Shown here one piece after another: positions 51,848-60,099 of a stretch of 64,000 nt of DNA. The stretch spans positions 496,001-560,000 of the forward strand of contig NZ_JALGRF010000001.1 in assembly GCF_022815725.1 (NCBI RefSeq), read 5' to 3'. How positions within the stretch are numbered: position 1 is the first letter of the stretch; each line of letters starts with the position of its first letter. The notes below the pieces were generated by a model. It was not told the origin of the DNA and searched no databases. It worked only from the letters and a program-made list of their open reading frames with translations. This DNA comes from Streptomyces sp. APSN-46.1 (GTDB lineage: Bacteria; Actinomycetota; Actinomycetes; Streptomycetales; Streptomycetaceae). The translations under genes and the position numbers were made by a program.

Positions 51848-53314
51848 TTACCCGAAGTGGGCGGTGTGGCGGTCCAGGTGGGCGGCGGCCAGTTCCGCGA
51901 GGGCCGGTCCGCCTTCCTCGTAGGCCAGGGGGGCGAGGTCCGGCGGCGGTACGTACCCGTCGGGCATGGCCGCGTACGCCCGGTCCATCAGGCCCTGGTA
52001 GCCATCGGTCAGCATCTGCGGCCAGAACCCTGTCAACGGAGGCCGCATCCGGGCTTCGGCCGCGAGCGCCGCATGGTGGGCTGCGGCTTCGGTGGCAGCC
52101 TCTTTGGTGGTGAGGTCTGCGATAAGCGGGCGGCATGGGGTGAAAGCGGCGAGCGGCCCGGGCAGCGGGGCAGGGGTGCCGGTGGGGGCCAGGAGGGCTT
52201 CGGTCAGGGTGGTGGCGATGAGGGGGGAGGTGTGGAGGCCGTCGCGGTGGGTGCCCGAGGCCACCCACAGGCCGTCTTTGGGGGTGGGGCCGATGACGGG
52301 GTGCCCGTCCAGGGCGATGGGCCGGTTGCCGCGGTGGGTGTGCGTGATGGCGGCGGTGGCCAGGTGGTGGTCGAGCTGGCCCAGGGCGGCGTCGAGGAGG
52401 AAGCGCAGGGCGCCGGCCGTGGGATGGGGGGCGGGGGTCATGCAGGGCTGGGCGCTGGCGCCGATGTAGCGGGATCCGTCTGCCTGCGGGACGGTGTGCA
52501 GACCGCAGGCGTAGGCCCGGTTGGGGGTACGGATCACCGCCGGAAGAGGCTCGGGTCCGGTGACGGTCAGCGCGGTGCCGGCCGCGGCCAGGACCGGTAC
52601 GACGGGCAGGTCCGGGTCCAGGGCTTCGAGGAGCGGGGTGGTCCAGGCGCCGGCCGCCACGACCGCGCGTGGGGCGCGGAAGGCGCCGGTGGGGGTGTCG
52701 AGGAGGTAGTTGTGGGAGGGCAGGGCGGTGAGGGTGCCGGCCGGTGTGCGGATCACGTTCGGCAGGGCGGCCAGGGCGGCGTCCAGGGTGGCCAGCCAGG
52801 CCCGGGCGTCGAGGAAGCCTTCCGCGGGCAGGTACCAGGCGCGCAGGGCGCGGTCGTTGTCCAGCGGATGGTAGCCGGGGATGTCCGACGGGGCCGTTTC
52901 CTGGCAGCCCAGCTTGTACTCGGCCGCGGCCCGGGCGATCGCGGTGAACGAGGCGTCGTCCAGAGGCGAGGAGACCGCGTTCAGGACGACGAAGGTGCCG
53001 GTGCCGTACCCGTCCACCGGCGGGGCACCGGTGCCCGCGCGGGCGCGTACTTGCTTCCGCCAGGCCGGCCACCGGGCGGCTGCCGTCACCGCGAGCTCGG
53101 TGCGCAGCCGCCCGTGCCGGGTCCGCGCGGCCTGGTCGGTGACCTCACCGAGAGCGCCGAGCATCGCGCCCGCCGCATGTGATGCCGCCGCACCGCCGAC
53201 CGCGCCGGCCAGCACCACCCGCACAGCCGGCTCCGCCGAGGCGAGCGCGAACGCGACCGACCGGCCCACCACTCCGGCGCCGACCACCAGAACGTCCGCA
53301 CCCTGCAGCGCCAT
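51848..53314 (-). CDS. DAO-family FAD-dependent oxidoreductase
   Basis: A 488-residue flavoprotein of the glycine oxidase/D-amino acid oxidase (DAO) family. The N-terminal dinucleotide motif is ADVLVVGAGVVGRSVAFALA. Substrate-domain segments are GYHPLDNDRALRAWYLPAEG and APRAVVAAGAWTTPLLEALD. The C-terminal HTHRGNRPIALDGHPVIGPT plus GLWVASGTHRDGLHTSPLIA is the FAD-binding end seen in ThiO-like enzymes. An extra Ala-rich helical tail follows. ATG 53314 is preferred over the codon two residues upstream. It probably oxidises a secondary or D-amino acid. No thiamine genes adjoin it. Confidence 0.83.
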   Translation of the reverse strand: MALQGADVLVVGAGVVGRSVAFALASAEPAVRVVLAGAVGGAAASHAAGAMLGALGEVTDQAARTRHGRLRTELAVTAAARWPAWRKQVRARAGTGAPPVDGYGTGTFVVLNAVSSPLDDASFTAIARAAAEYKLGCQETAPSDIPGYHPLDNDRALRAWYLPAEGFLDARAWLATLDAALAALPNVIRTPAGTLTALPSHNYLLDTPTGAFRAPRAVVAAGAWTTPLLEALDPDLPVVPVLAAAGTALTVTGPEPLPAVIRTPNRAYACGLHTVPQADGSRYIGASAQPCMTPAPHPTAGALRFLLDAALGQLDHHLATAAITHTHRGNRPIALDGHPVIGPTPKDGLWVASGTHRDGLHTSPLIATTLTEALLAPTGTPAPLPGPLAAFTPCRPLIADLTTKEAATEAAAHHAALAAEARMRPPLTGFWPQMLTDGYQGLMDRAYAAMPDGYVPPPDLAPLAYEEGGPALAELAAAHLDRHTAHFG

Positions 53315-53713
53315 GACCACTCTCCCTACTCATCAGCCCCGCGCATCTGGCCGTCCCGCTACCTACCCCAGCCACTCCCGCCATCCAGCCACCTCTCCAC
53401 AACCAAGATCAAGACCACTCCCGGCCACCCTGCAAAGGAAGCGGACACCGGAATCCCGACGGCGGCCCGCGCAGACGGTCCGCACAGGGCCTCGCCCAAC
53501 TGTCCGCGATGGCGACCACTCCTCTCACCGCGCGGATTGCGGGGCGCAGATGAGCTGCCTCCGGCCGGCACCCCTCAGCGGCCCAAACAGGAAAATATCT
53601 CCAGGTAGAGCAAGTTTCAGCCAAAATCGCGACACTCCACCCTATTTCAACGGGTGGGCGTGGGGCCTCGGATAGTCAGTGGATCTTCCTGATCCCTGAC
53701 CGAGGAGCCCCCC
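53315..53713. other. intergenic stretch of about 400 bases
   Basis: The promoter regions of the divergent flavin oxidoreductase and lipase genes. GGAAAATATCTCC near 53590 is AT-rich for this DNA and may be promoter. No gene was found. Confidence 0.45.
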
Positions 53714-54934
53714 GTGCTTGGTCGTCGCGCCCTTGGCGGACGTGCTGTGGCAGCCATCACCGCCGCGGCCTCCGCCGTGCTCACCTTCAACGTGTCCTCC
53801 GGCGAGGCGGCCGCAGCCGATCAGCTGCGTCCCCAGCGGCCGGCGAGCCTGCCCGCCGCGAACGGCGACGCGATCAGCTCGGAGCCGGGCGTCTTCTACC
53901 TGGACCCGCTCGAGGCCTTCAAGGTCAACGCGAGCGTGCACCGCATCATGTACCGCACCACCGACCGCACGGGGAAGGCCAGCGCCGTCACCGGCACCGT
54001 GCTGATCCCCACGAACCCCCGTGCCGGCCAACGTCCGATCGTCGCCTTCGCCCCCGGCACCCAGGGCCTGGCCGACAAGTGCGCCCCCTCCCGGCAAATG
54101 GCCGCGGGCACCGAGTACGAGGCGCTGCCCATCAAGAAGCTCCTCGACCAGGGCTACGCCGTGGTGGTGACCGACTACCAGGGGCTCGGCACGCCCGGGG
54201 TACACACGTACATGGACCGCGAGGCCCAGGGCCGCGCGGTCCTGGATTCCGTCCGGGCGGCGCAGCGTCTGGATGCCGTGGATCTGCCGGACGCCGGTCC
54301 GGTCGCGCTCTACGGCTACTCCCAGGGCGGCGGTGCGTCGGCGTCCGCCGCAGAGCTGGCCCCTACGTACGCGCCCGAGCTGAAGATCAAGGGCGCCGTC
54401 GTCGGCGCTCCACCCGCGGACATGAACAGGGTCGCCGCGAGCATGGACGGCTCCGCCTACGGGGCGTTCTTCAACTACGCGCTCTCCGGGCTGGCCACCT
54501 CGTACGGCATCGACATCGGCCCGTACCTGAGCGCCCACGGCAAGCGCGTGACGAACAACCTGCGGGACAACCTGTGCACGACTCAGGCCCTCGCCAAATA
54601 CCCCTTCCTCAACTCACGCTTCCTGACCGCCGACGGGCGCCCTCTGACCGAACGCCTCGGGCGCGCCCCGTGGGCCACGGTCGTGGCCGACCAGCAGCTC
54701 GGCAAGCGCAAGCCCGCCGTACCCGTCCTGCTCTCCCACAGCGCCCTGGACGACGTCGTCCCCCAGCAGGTCGGCAAGAACCTGGCCGCTGACTGGTGCC
54801 GCCGGGGTACGACGGTCAAGTTTTCCAGCAACATCGTCCCCGGCCACATCGCCGCGACCGAAGCCACCAGCGCCGAAGGCATCCCCTGGCTCGCGGACCG
54901 CTTCGCGGGCAGGACCGCACCCACCACCTGCTGA
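53714..54934 (+). CDS. secreted lipase of the secretory lipase (LIP) family
   Basis: A 406-residue exported alpha/beta hydrolase. GTG 53714 (GAGGAG upstream) starts a signal peptide with RRALGGRAVAAITAAASAVL and an AxA site before residue 35. The catalytic serine lies in VALYGYSQGGGASASAAELA (GYSQGG, about 200), the Asp probably in LLSHSALDDVVPQQVGKNLA, and the His in VPGHIAATEATSA. Four Cys in the mature part suggest disulfides. Family members hydrolyse triacylglycerols and esters outside the cell. It ends at a perfect hairpin. Confidence 0.88.
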   Translation: MLGRRALGGRAVAAITAAASAVLTFNVSSGEAAAADQLRPQRPASLPAANGDAISSEPGVFYLDPLEAFKVNASVHRIMYRTTDRTGKASAVTGTVLIPTNPRAGQRPIVAFAPGTQGLADKCAPSRQMAAGTEYEALPIKKLLDQGYAVVVTDYQGLGTPGVHTYMDREAQGRAVLDSVRAAQRLDAVDLPDAGPVALYGYSQGGGASASAAELAPTYAPELKIKGAVVGAPPADMNRVAASMDGSAYGAFFNYALSGLATSYGIDIGPYLSAHGKRVTNNLRDNLCTTQALAKYPFLNSRFLTADGRPLTERLGRAPWATVVADQQLGKRKPAVPVLLSHSALDDVVPQQVGKNLAADWCRRGTTVKFSSNIVPGHIAATEATSAEGIPWLADRFAGRTAPTTC

Positions 54935-54952
54935 CCTCCTGCGACCGCCTCT

Positions 54953-54980
54953 GCTGTCCCTCCGTACCTGGAGGGACAGC
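54953..54980. terminator. hairpin after the lipase gene
   Basis: GCTGTCCCTCC (54953-54963) and GGAGGGACAGC (54970-54980) form a perfect 11-bp stem with a six-base loop, 19 bases beyond the stop. Confidence 0.75.
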
Positions 54981-55029
54981 ACCGCTGACGGACTGCAGGG
55001 GGATTGCGCTGCTCGGCTGGCCCCATCTG

Positions 55030-55330
55030 TTACGACGGCGGTGGTGGTTGGTCGATGGTCCAGGGGGCGGTGCGGATGTCGATGACGTCCATCCGGGCGG
55101 TGTGGGCGGCGCTGATGCCTTCGTCGGTCTCGTAGGCGATGCAGCTGGCAGGTTCCAGGCCAAGGCGGGTTGCTGCGGTGAGGTAGGCGTCGGGAGCCGG
55201 TTCGAGACGGACGACATCCTCGCGGGCGACGATGACGGGGAAGAGGTGGGCCAGTCCGGCCACGGCGATTCCGGCTCGCCCGATGCGGCCGTCGTTGGCG
55301 GATGCAACCGCGACGGGGCCCGTGTGGCCG
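55030..55330 (-). pseudogene. C-terminal fragment of a HAD-superfamily hydrolase
   Basis: On the minus strand: VAVASANDGRIGRAGIAVAG, then LAHLFPVIVAREDVVRLEPA, PDAYLTAATRLGLEPASCIA and YETDEGISAAHTARMDVIDI, ending at TAA. This is the second half of a beta-phosphoglucomutase-like HAD protein (conserved KPAPD here EPAPD, and the acidic EDxxxG motif as ETDEG). The N-terminal DxD half is missing upstream of about 55330. Confidence 0.65.
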
Positions 55331-55371
55331 CGGCCCGGGCGGCTGCGGCAACGGCCGCGACGGGTTGGACA

Positions 55372-55540
55372 GACCGCCACCCACATCATCACCACCGCGT
55401 GCGCCCGCCCGCTCGACGACGCGATGCGGACCGCGTTCGCCGAAATGACCCACTGGCTCCAGGCCGGCTGCGGACTCACCAGCACCGAGCCCCAGCTCCT
55501 CCTCGCCCCGACCGCGGGACCCCGGCCCTTCCTACGGTCC
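55372..55540 (+). pseudogene. possible C-terminal fragment of an acetamidase/formamidase-type protein
   Basis: The plus frame reads THIITTACARPLDDAMRTAF, then AEMTHWLQAGCGLTSTEPQL, resembling the tail of the acetamidase/formamidase family (DDAMR.A..EM..WL...GL). It has no N-terminal part, lies between a HAD fragment and the MetE-like gene, and runs into unrelated sequence. Assignment is tentative. Confidence 0.4.
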
Positions 55541-55544
55541 GCTC

Positions 55545-56609
55545 ATGAGCATCCCCACCGAGCCGATCGGCAGCCTTCCCCGTCCGCGCGCCCTTCTGGA
55601 CGCGATCGCCTCGCATGCTGAAGGCCGCCTGAGCGCCGCGGAGCTGGAGAAGCAGCAGGACCAGGCCATCGTCGATACCCTCGCCAGGCTGGAGAAGCTG
55701 GGCTGCGAGGTCCTGGTCGACGGCGACCAGGCCAAGCCCAGTTCGATCACGTACCCCCTCCGGGGGCTCACGACCCTCGCCCCCGACGGCGTGATCATCC
55801 CCTACGCCGACGGCCACACCCGGCAGCTGCCCCGCCTGACTACGGGCTCCTTCCGCTACCAGGTCCGCGCGGACACCTACCTGCGCGCCGCCCGCAGGCA
55901 CACCGACCGACCGGTCAAGCAGTCCGTCGTCGCCCCCTCCGCCCTCAGCCTGCTCTACCCCCACGACTCCATCGCTTGATACTCCCGCGAGGCGTTCCTG
56001 CGGGACCTCGCCAACGAGTCCGCGGCCGAGATCCGAGCCTGTCTCGACGCCGGGGCGCACCGTGTGCAGCTGGACTTCACGGAGGCCCGGCTGTCGCTGA
56101 AGCTGGATCCGTCCGGCGGCGTCCTCGGCGACTTCATCGCCCTCAACAACGAGGTCCTGGGCCGGTTCAGCGAGAAGGAAAGGGCCCGGCTCGGCGTACA
56201 CACCTGCCCCGGAGCGGACCAGGACTCCACGCACAGCCTGGACGTCGACTACAGGGACCTGCTGCCCAGGCTGTTCCAGCTCAAGGTCGGCAACTTCTAC
56301 CTCCAGCTCGCCAGCGAGCCCGATCCCGAGCGAGTGCTGCGGATCGTCGCCGACCAGCTGCCCGCCGGCACCCGTGTCTTCGTCGGCGTCACCGACCCCA
56401 CCCAGCCCACCGTCGAGACCCCCGAGGAGGTGCGCGACCGGATCCTGCTCGCCGCCCGCTACCTTCCCGTCGACCAGCTCGGCACCTGCGACGACGCCGG
56501 CTTCGCCCCGTACGCCGATGACACCTCCACCTCCCGCGACCTCGCCTTTGCCAAGATCGACGCCCGCGTACGCGGCACCGAACTCGCCGCCCAGGTCCTG
56601 GGCCTGTAG
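55545..56609 (+). pseudogene. MetE-C-terminal-like methyltransferase interrupted by an in-frame TGA
   Basis: ATG 55545 opens a cobalamin-independent methionine-synthase-like (MetE C-terminal/UROD superfamily) protein: IPTEPIGSLPRPRALLDAIA, VLVDGDQAKPSSITYPL, LTTGSFRYQVRADTYLRAAR. At 55977-55979 a TGA stops it after HDSIA, and the same frame continues without other damage: YSREAFLRDLANESAAEIRA, HRVQLDFTEARLSLKLDPSG, the zinc ligands in GVHTCPGADQDS and QLGTCDDAGFAPYADD. Relatives have Gly (GGN) at the stop position, so a single G-to-T change explains it. Of 354 sense codons only this one is lost. Recent nonsense mutation, readthrough or sequencing error are all possible. Confidence 0.8.
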
Positions 56610-56644
56610 CCGCGACGGCGCCGATCCCCGTCGCCCGCTCCTGC

Positions 56645-56677
56645 ACGAAGGCCAAGGTCAGCGACCTGGGCCTTCGT
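56645..56677. terminator. hairpin after the MetE-like gene
   Basis: CGAAGGCC (56646-56653) pairs with GGCCTTCG (56669-56676), with further pairing of AGGT and ACCT inside, followed by TTGTTG. It is a likely terminator. Confidence 0.65.
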
Positions 56678-57233
56678 TGTTGACCGGGCCTCCCCAAGAA
56701 CTGGGCACCGCCTACCTGCCATGCGCTGACCGCCTCTGCCAGGGTGTGAGACGACCAGGCGGCCGGTGCCCCGCCCGGGCAAGACACGCCAGTACCACGT
56801 TGACCTCGTCCAGCGGATACTCGGCGCCGGTGCACCCACGGAGGAGCCCGGCTGCGGCCATACCGGCAGCGGTCCGAGCGTCGGTGAAAGTGGCTCCGGA
56901 CGGAGTCTGGAAGTGCGGACTTCACCCGCGATCGACCGGGGCAGCGGCCCGCGCCGAATCCACTCCGCCGTCATCCTGGTCTGCGGCCGTCTTGCGTATC
57001 GGCTATTCGCCCCCGCTCGCACTCGCCTTCGGTGGTCACGTGCAACGTGGCAGCGGTCCGCGGGCGCACCCGAAGGGGCCACACCTGGGGAAGGTGCCGG
57101 GGCCAGGCGGAAGTGAGTCGTTGCTAGGGGGTGTCCGGCGGATCATGTCGGGCGGCCGGACGTGGGTGGAGCAGGTTGGGCCCTCTGCGAAATGCCTCGA
57201 CAACGGTCGGGGTGATCGGGGACGCTTCGCGCG
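56678..57233. other. 550-base gap with no intact gene
   Basis: A short minus-strand stretch near 56720-56850 (RYPLDEVNVVLACLARAGHR in one frame) resembles the tail of a zinc alcohol dehydrogenase, probably a scrap. GGGGGTGTCCGGCGGATCAT at 57126-57145 resembles an insertion-sequence end and may mark the lost right or left border of the IS5 copy downstream. No gene is supported. Confidence 0.4.
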
Positions 57234-57740
57234 ATGACCAAAATCGATGACACGCCGCCCGCATGGGACGAACGCACCCAGCTCACCACGTTCCTCGACT
57301 ACGCACGGGAAACCGCCCGCGCCAAGTGCGACGGCGTCTCGGCGGAGAACGCCCGCAAGGCGCTCCTGCCGGGCTCACCGCTGATGACCATGAGCGGAGT
57401 GATCAACCACCTCCGTTGGGTCGAGTACTACTGGTTCCAGGTGGTCTTCCTCGGCGAGGAAGACCGGGCCCCCATGACGGATGAAGACCCCGACCGCGAG
57501 ATGCGTATCGCCGTCGACTTCCCGCTCACGCAGTTGCTCGACGAGTACGCCGAACAGAGCGCCCACTACCGCGAGCTGGCCGCCGAGAACGACCTGGACA
57601 AGCGGGCCGAGGGAACCATCCGCAACGGCCTCCACGTCGACCTGCGCTGGATCCTCCTCCACCTCACCGAGGAGACGGCCCGCCACAACGGCCACCTGGA
57701 CATCCTGCGCGAGATGCTCGACGGCACGACCGGCGACTAG
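57234..57740 (+). CDS. DinB-like/mycothiol-dependent metalloprotein
   Basis: A 168-residue four-helix-bundle protein of the DinB/DUF664 type, common in streptomycetes. Helix 1 is ERTQLTTFLDYARETARAKC. The metal His residues are expected in MSGVINHLRWVEYYWFQVVF (His about 61), and in the closing ILLHLTEETARHNGHLDILR segment (His about 143 and 151). Family members are putative thiol-dependent transferases. It is monocistronic, ahead of the IS5 remnant, whose end begins 12 bases after the stop. Confidence 0.83.
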   Translation: MTKIDDTPPAWDERTQLTTFLDYARETARAKCDGVSAENARKALLPGSPLMTMSGVINHLRWVEYYWFQVVFLGEEDRAPMTDEDPDREMRIAVDFPLTQLLDEYAEQSAHYRELAAENDLDKRAEGTIRNGLHVDLRWILLHLTEETARHNGHLDILREMLDGTTGD

Positions 57741-57752
57741 ATCCGGCGGAGA

Positions 57753-58036
57753 TCACGGGCGGAGCCAAAGTCGGATCGAGGCGACGGTGACGGTGCCGTG
57801 GAAGATGTAGCCGCGCTTGTCGAACCTCGTGGCCACGGCCCGAGAATTCTTCAACGCGTTGATCGTCCGCTCGACTTCGTTCCTCCGCTTGTAGATCGTT
57901 TTGTCGAAGCCTGCGGGTCGGCCGCCCCTGCTGCCCCTTCGCTGGCGGTTGGCCCGCTGGTTCCTCGGTTCGGGGATCGTGTGCTTGATCTGGCGCCGCC
58001 GCAGGTAGCGGCGGTTGCGGCGGGAGGAGTACGCCT
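57753..58036 (-). pseudogene. IS5-family transposase, C-terminal part, split by IS110
   Basis: On the minus strand the frame reads AYSSRRNRRYLRRRQIKHTI, PEPRNQRANRQRRGSRGGRP, then GFDKTIYKRRNEVERTINAL and RFDKRGYIFHGTVTVASIRL, ending at TGA 57753-57755. This is the C-terminal third of an IS5-family transposase, with the YKRRNEVERTIN block carrying the catalytic Glu. The adjoining upstream codons (VLADK) are found on the other side of the IS110 element at 59741 onward. Confidence 0.85.
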
Positions 58037-58059
58037 AATGGGAAGCGAACGTCAGCGGT

Positions 58060-58410
58060 AGCTGCCGTTCTGGGGGCGCGAGCCGAGCCTTTGAATACGC
58101 CCGGGCCTGAGAGCCCTGTTGACAAGACGAGGCTGGCTCGCGCCCAGCAGTCTGGGCATGAGTGTTCGGAATCGGGTGCGGTTCTGTCTGTATGGGCCTC
58201 GTAGCGGTCCTGTTGCTGCGGGCTGGTCCATCTGCGGACGCCGGGCGGTTTGCTTTTCGTAGTCCGAGCCGGTTGTGCGGATCACCTCTCAGCTCTGCCT
58301 TGAGCTTCCAGCTCTGACGCGGACCGAGGGCCGTACGACTCGCTGGGGTTGCGAACGGCTGGTGGGATGACGTGCCTTGAGCACTTCCATTAGGGAGCAC
58401 GCGCACCCTG
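58060..58410 (+). ncRNA. bridge RNA of the IS110 element (candidate)
   Basis: In the 5' non-coding end, GGGCGCGAGCCGAGCC (58074-58089) pairs with GGCTGGCTCGCGCCC (58131-58145). The loop between holds TACGCC (58096-58101), identical to the left target half TACGC plus the first core base, and TGACAAG (58120-58126), the complement of core CT plus right target TGTCA. Further on, GTGGGATG (58362-58369) equals the element's right end just before the core, and CCATTAG (58387-58393) complements core CT plus left end AATGG. These are the four guides expected of the target- and donor-binding loops. Exact RNA ends are not visible. Confidence 0.82.
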
Positions 58411-58455
58411 CACAGGCTCTGGCCTGGGAAAAGAGTCGCGACGAAGGAGGAGCAG

Positions 58456-59718
58456 GTGGAGATCACAGGGTTACCGACGCCAGTGTTCTGTGGCGTGGAC
58501 TGGGCCGAAGACCACCACGACATTGCACTGGTCGATGCCGGCGGAAAGCAACTCTCCAAGGTGCGGATCAGCGACGATGCTGCAGGGTTTGCCCAGCTCA
58601 TGGCTCTGTTGGCTGAGCATGGCGATAGCGAGGACGCCCCGATTCCGGTGGCGATCGAGACGTCACGCGGACTGCTTGTTGCCTGCCTGCGGGCCACCGG
58701 TCGGCCAGTCTTCGCGATCAATCCGCTGGCAGTCGCCCGATACCGGGACCGCCACTCCGTGGCACGCAAGAAGTCAGACGCCGTTGATGCCGCGGCCCTG
58801 GCCAACATCCTGCGGACCGATATGGCCGCCCATCGGCCGCTGCCTGCCGACTCCGAGCTCGTGCAGGCCATCGCCGTGCTCGCCCGGGCTCAACAAGACG
58901 CCGTCTGGGCCCGTTGCCAGGCCCACAACAAGCTTCGTTCCCAGCTCAGAGAGTTCTACCCGGCGATCATCGACGCCTTCGCCCCGCACAAGCACGGTCT
59001 GTGTTCAAGGGAAGCCCGCACCATCCTGGCCTCAGTACCGACCCCGACCATGGCTGCGAAGCTGACACGGCGGCGCCTGCAGTCGCTGCTCAAGCAGGCC
59101 GGCCGGGTCCGCGGCATCCAGGCCGAAGCCGAAAGGCTCCACGAGGTTTTCAAACGCGACTACCTCCACCAGCTCCCGCAGGTCGAGGCGGCTCTCGGGC
59201 ATCAGACGTCCGCTCTGCTCAGGCAGCTGAACACCGCCTGCGACAACGCCGACCAGCTCGAAGAAGCTGTCACGCAGGCCTTCGAAGAGCATCCGGATGC
59301 ACCGGTCATCCGCAGCTTTCCGGGTCTAGCCTCACTGACCGGCGCCCGGGTCCTGGCGGAGATCGGCGATGACCGGGCCCGATTTGCCAACGCCGGATCT
59401 TTGAAGGCCTACGCGGGAAGCGCTCCGGTCACCAGGGCCAGCGGCAAGAGCTGCATGGTCATGAGCCGGAAGGTCAAAAACCAGCGACTGGCTGCCGTCG
59501 GCTACGTCTGGGCCTTCGTCTCTCTCACCCGGTCACCAGGTGCCAGAGCCCACTACGACCGCCGACGAGCAGCTGGGGACCGTCACGTCGCGGCACAGCG
59601 GAACCTCTTCAATCGCTTCATGGGCATGCTATTCCACTGCCTCCAGAACGGTCACACCTACGACGAAGCAATCGCCTTCCCACAGCCTTCAGCCGGCCTT
59701 GCCGCAGCGGCAGCTTGA
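58456..59718 (+). CDS. IS110-family recombinase
   Basis: A 420-residue IS110-type DEDD recombinase. The RuvC-like N-terminal domain has FCGVDWAEDHHDIALVDAGG (first Asp), IPVAIETSRGLLVACL (Glu) and ARKKSDAVDAAALANILRTD (Asp pair). A coiled central region (RRLQSLLKQAGRVRGIQAEA) leads to the C-terminal Tnp domain with IRSFPGLASLTGARVLAEIG, AGSLKAYAGSAPVTRASGKS (catalytic-Ser region) and RNLFNRFMGMLFHCLQNG. GTG 58456 has GGAGGAG upstream. The frame is intact, so the element is probably active. Confidence 0.94.
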   Translation: MEITGLPTPVFCGVDWAEDHHDIALVDAGGKQLSKVRISDDAAGFAQLMALLAEHGDSEDAPIPVAIETSRGLLVACLRATGRPVFAINPLAVARYRDRHSVARKKSDAVDAAALANILRTDMAAHRPLPADSELVQAIAVLARAQQDAVWARCQAHNKLRSQLREFYPAIIDAFAPHKHGLCSREARTILASVPTPTMAAKLTRRRLQSLLKQAGRVRGIQAEAERLHEVFKRDYLHQLPQVEAALGHQTSALLRQLNTACDNADQLEEAVTQAFEEHPDAPVIRSFPGLASLTGARVLAEIGDDRARFANAGSLKAYAGSAPVTRASGKSCMVMSRKVKNQRLAAVGYVWAFVSLTRSPGARAHYDRRRAAGDRHVAAQRNLFNRFMGMLFHCLQNGHTYDEAIAFPQPSAGLAAAAA

Positions 59719-59740
59719 CGCTTATCCGCGTGGGATGTCT

Positions 59741-59850
59741 TGTCAGCCAGGACCATGTCCGGCCTGGTGCGGGGACGTCCACGGCGGCGGGGCACGCGCA
59801 GACGGGCCATCACGTTCGTGAAGGCGGGTGCGTCACCGGCCTGTTCTGAC
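59741..59850 (-). pseudogene. IS5-family transposase, middle part, split by IS110
   Basis: Minus-strand frame QAGDAPAFTNVMARLRVPRR, then RGRPRTRPDMVLADK, breaking exactly at the IS110 border. It continues into the C-terminal part at 58036-57753. Upstream of QAGDAPAF the family sequence is already lost (about 59850), so the IS5 copy was dead before IS110 arrived. Confidence 0.82.
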
Positions 59851-60099
59851 CTGGGACGATGCCGGGCGGTTGGAGTGTAGCGGGGCGCTAGCCGGTCAGC
59901 GGCGGTCTCTTCGAGGCTGCCCCTCGATCGTACGACAGCGTCGCTGGTCGTGGCAGCGACGTGGCAGCGACGGGGCAGCCTCCTCACGTGATCACCAGCA
60001 TGCTGCCGAGCAGTAAGGCCTGGAACTGGACGACCTCTTCGTGCTTCTCCTGCCCGGGGGCCAGAACACTCGCCCGACCCCCCAAGCTTCCGCCGCCGG
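59851..60099. other. non-coding stretch between IS5 remnant and the PLP lyase gene
   Basis: About 250 bases containing the direct repeat GTGGCAGCGACG (59950-59973, two adjoining imperfect copies). No gene is supported. Confidence 0.4.

Larger units (their letters stand above)
58037..59740 (+). mobile_element. IS110-family insertion sequence, 1,704 bp, precise borders
   Basis: The borders are defined by the split IS5 gene. Left junction GTACGC-CT-AATGGG (CT at 58035-58036); right junction GGATGT-CT-TGTCAG (CT at 59739-59740). Removing one CT plus the element restores ADKAYSS in the IS5 frame with no base gained or lost. A shared CT core and no target duplication fit the IS110 mechanism. The element holds a long 5' non-coding end (58037-58455), one recombinase gene and a 20-base 3' end. 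Confidence 0.9.

Noticed and set aside
51404..53182. Long plus-strand frame opposite the flavin oxidoreductase
   Set aside because: The minus-strand protein carries the FAD dinucleotide motif and the DAO C-terminal block; the plus frame is Gly/Arg-rich without family.
55977..55979. Selenocysteine codon in the MetE-like gene
   Set aside because: Relatives have glycine, not cysteine, at this position, and I see no convincing stem-loop right after the TGA; nonsense mutation is simpler.
59950..59973. Short direct repeat GTGGCAGCGACG as a possible array
   Set aside because: Only two imperfect adjoining copies with no spacers; not a CRISPR or iteron array.
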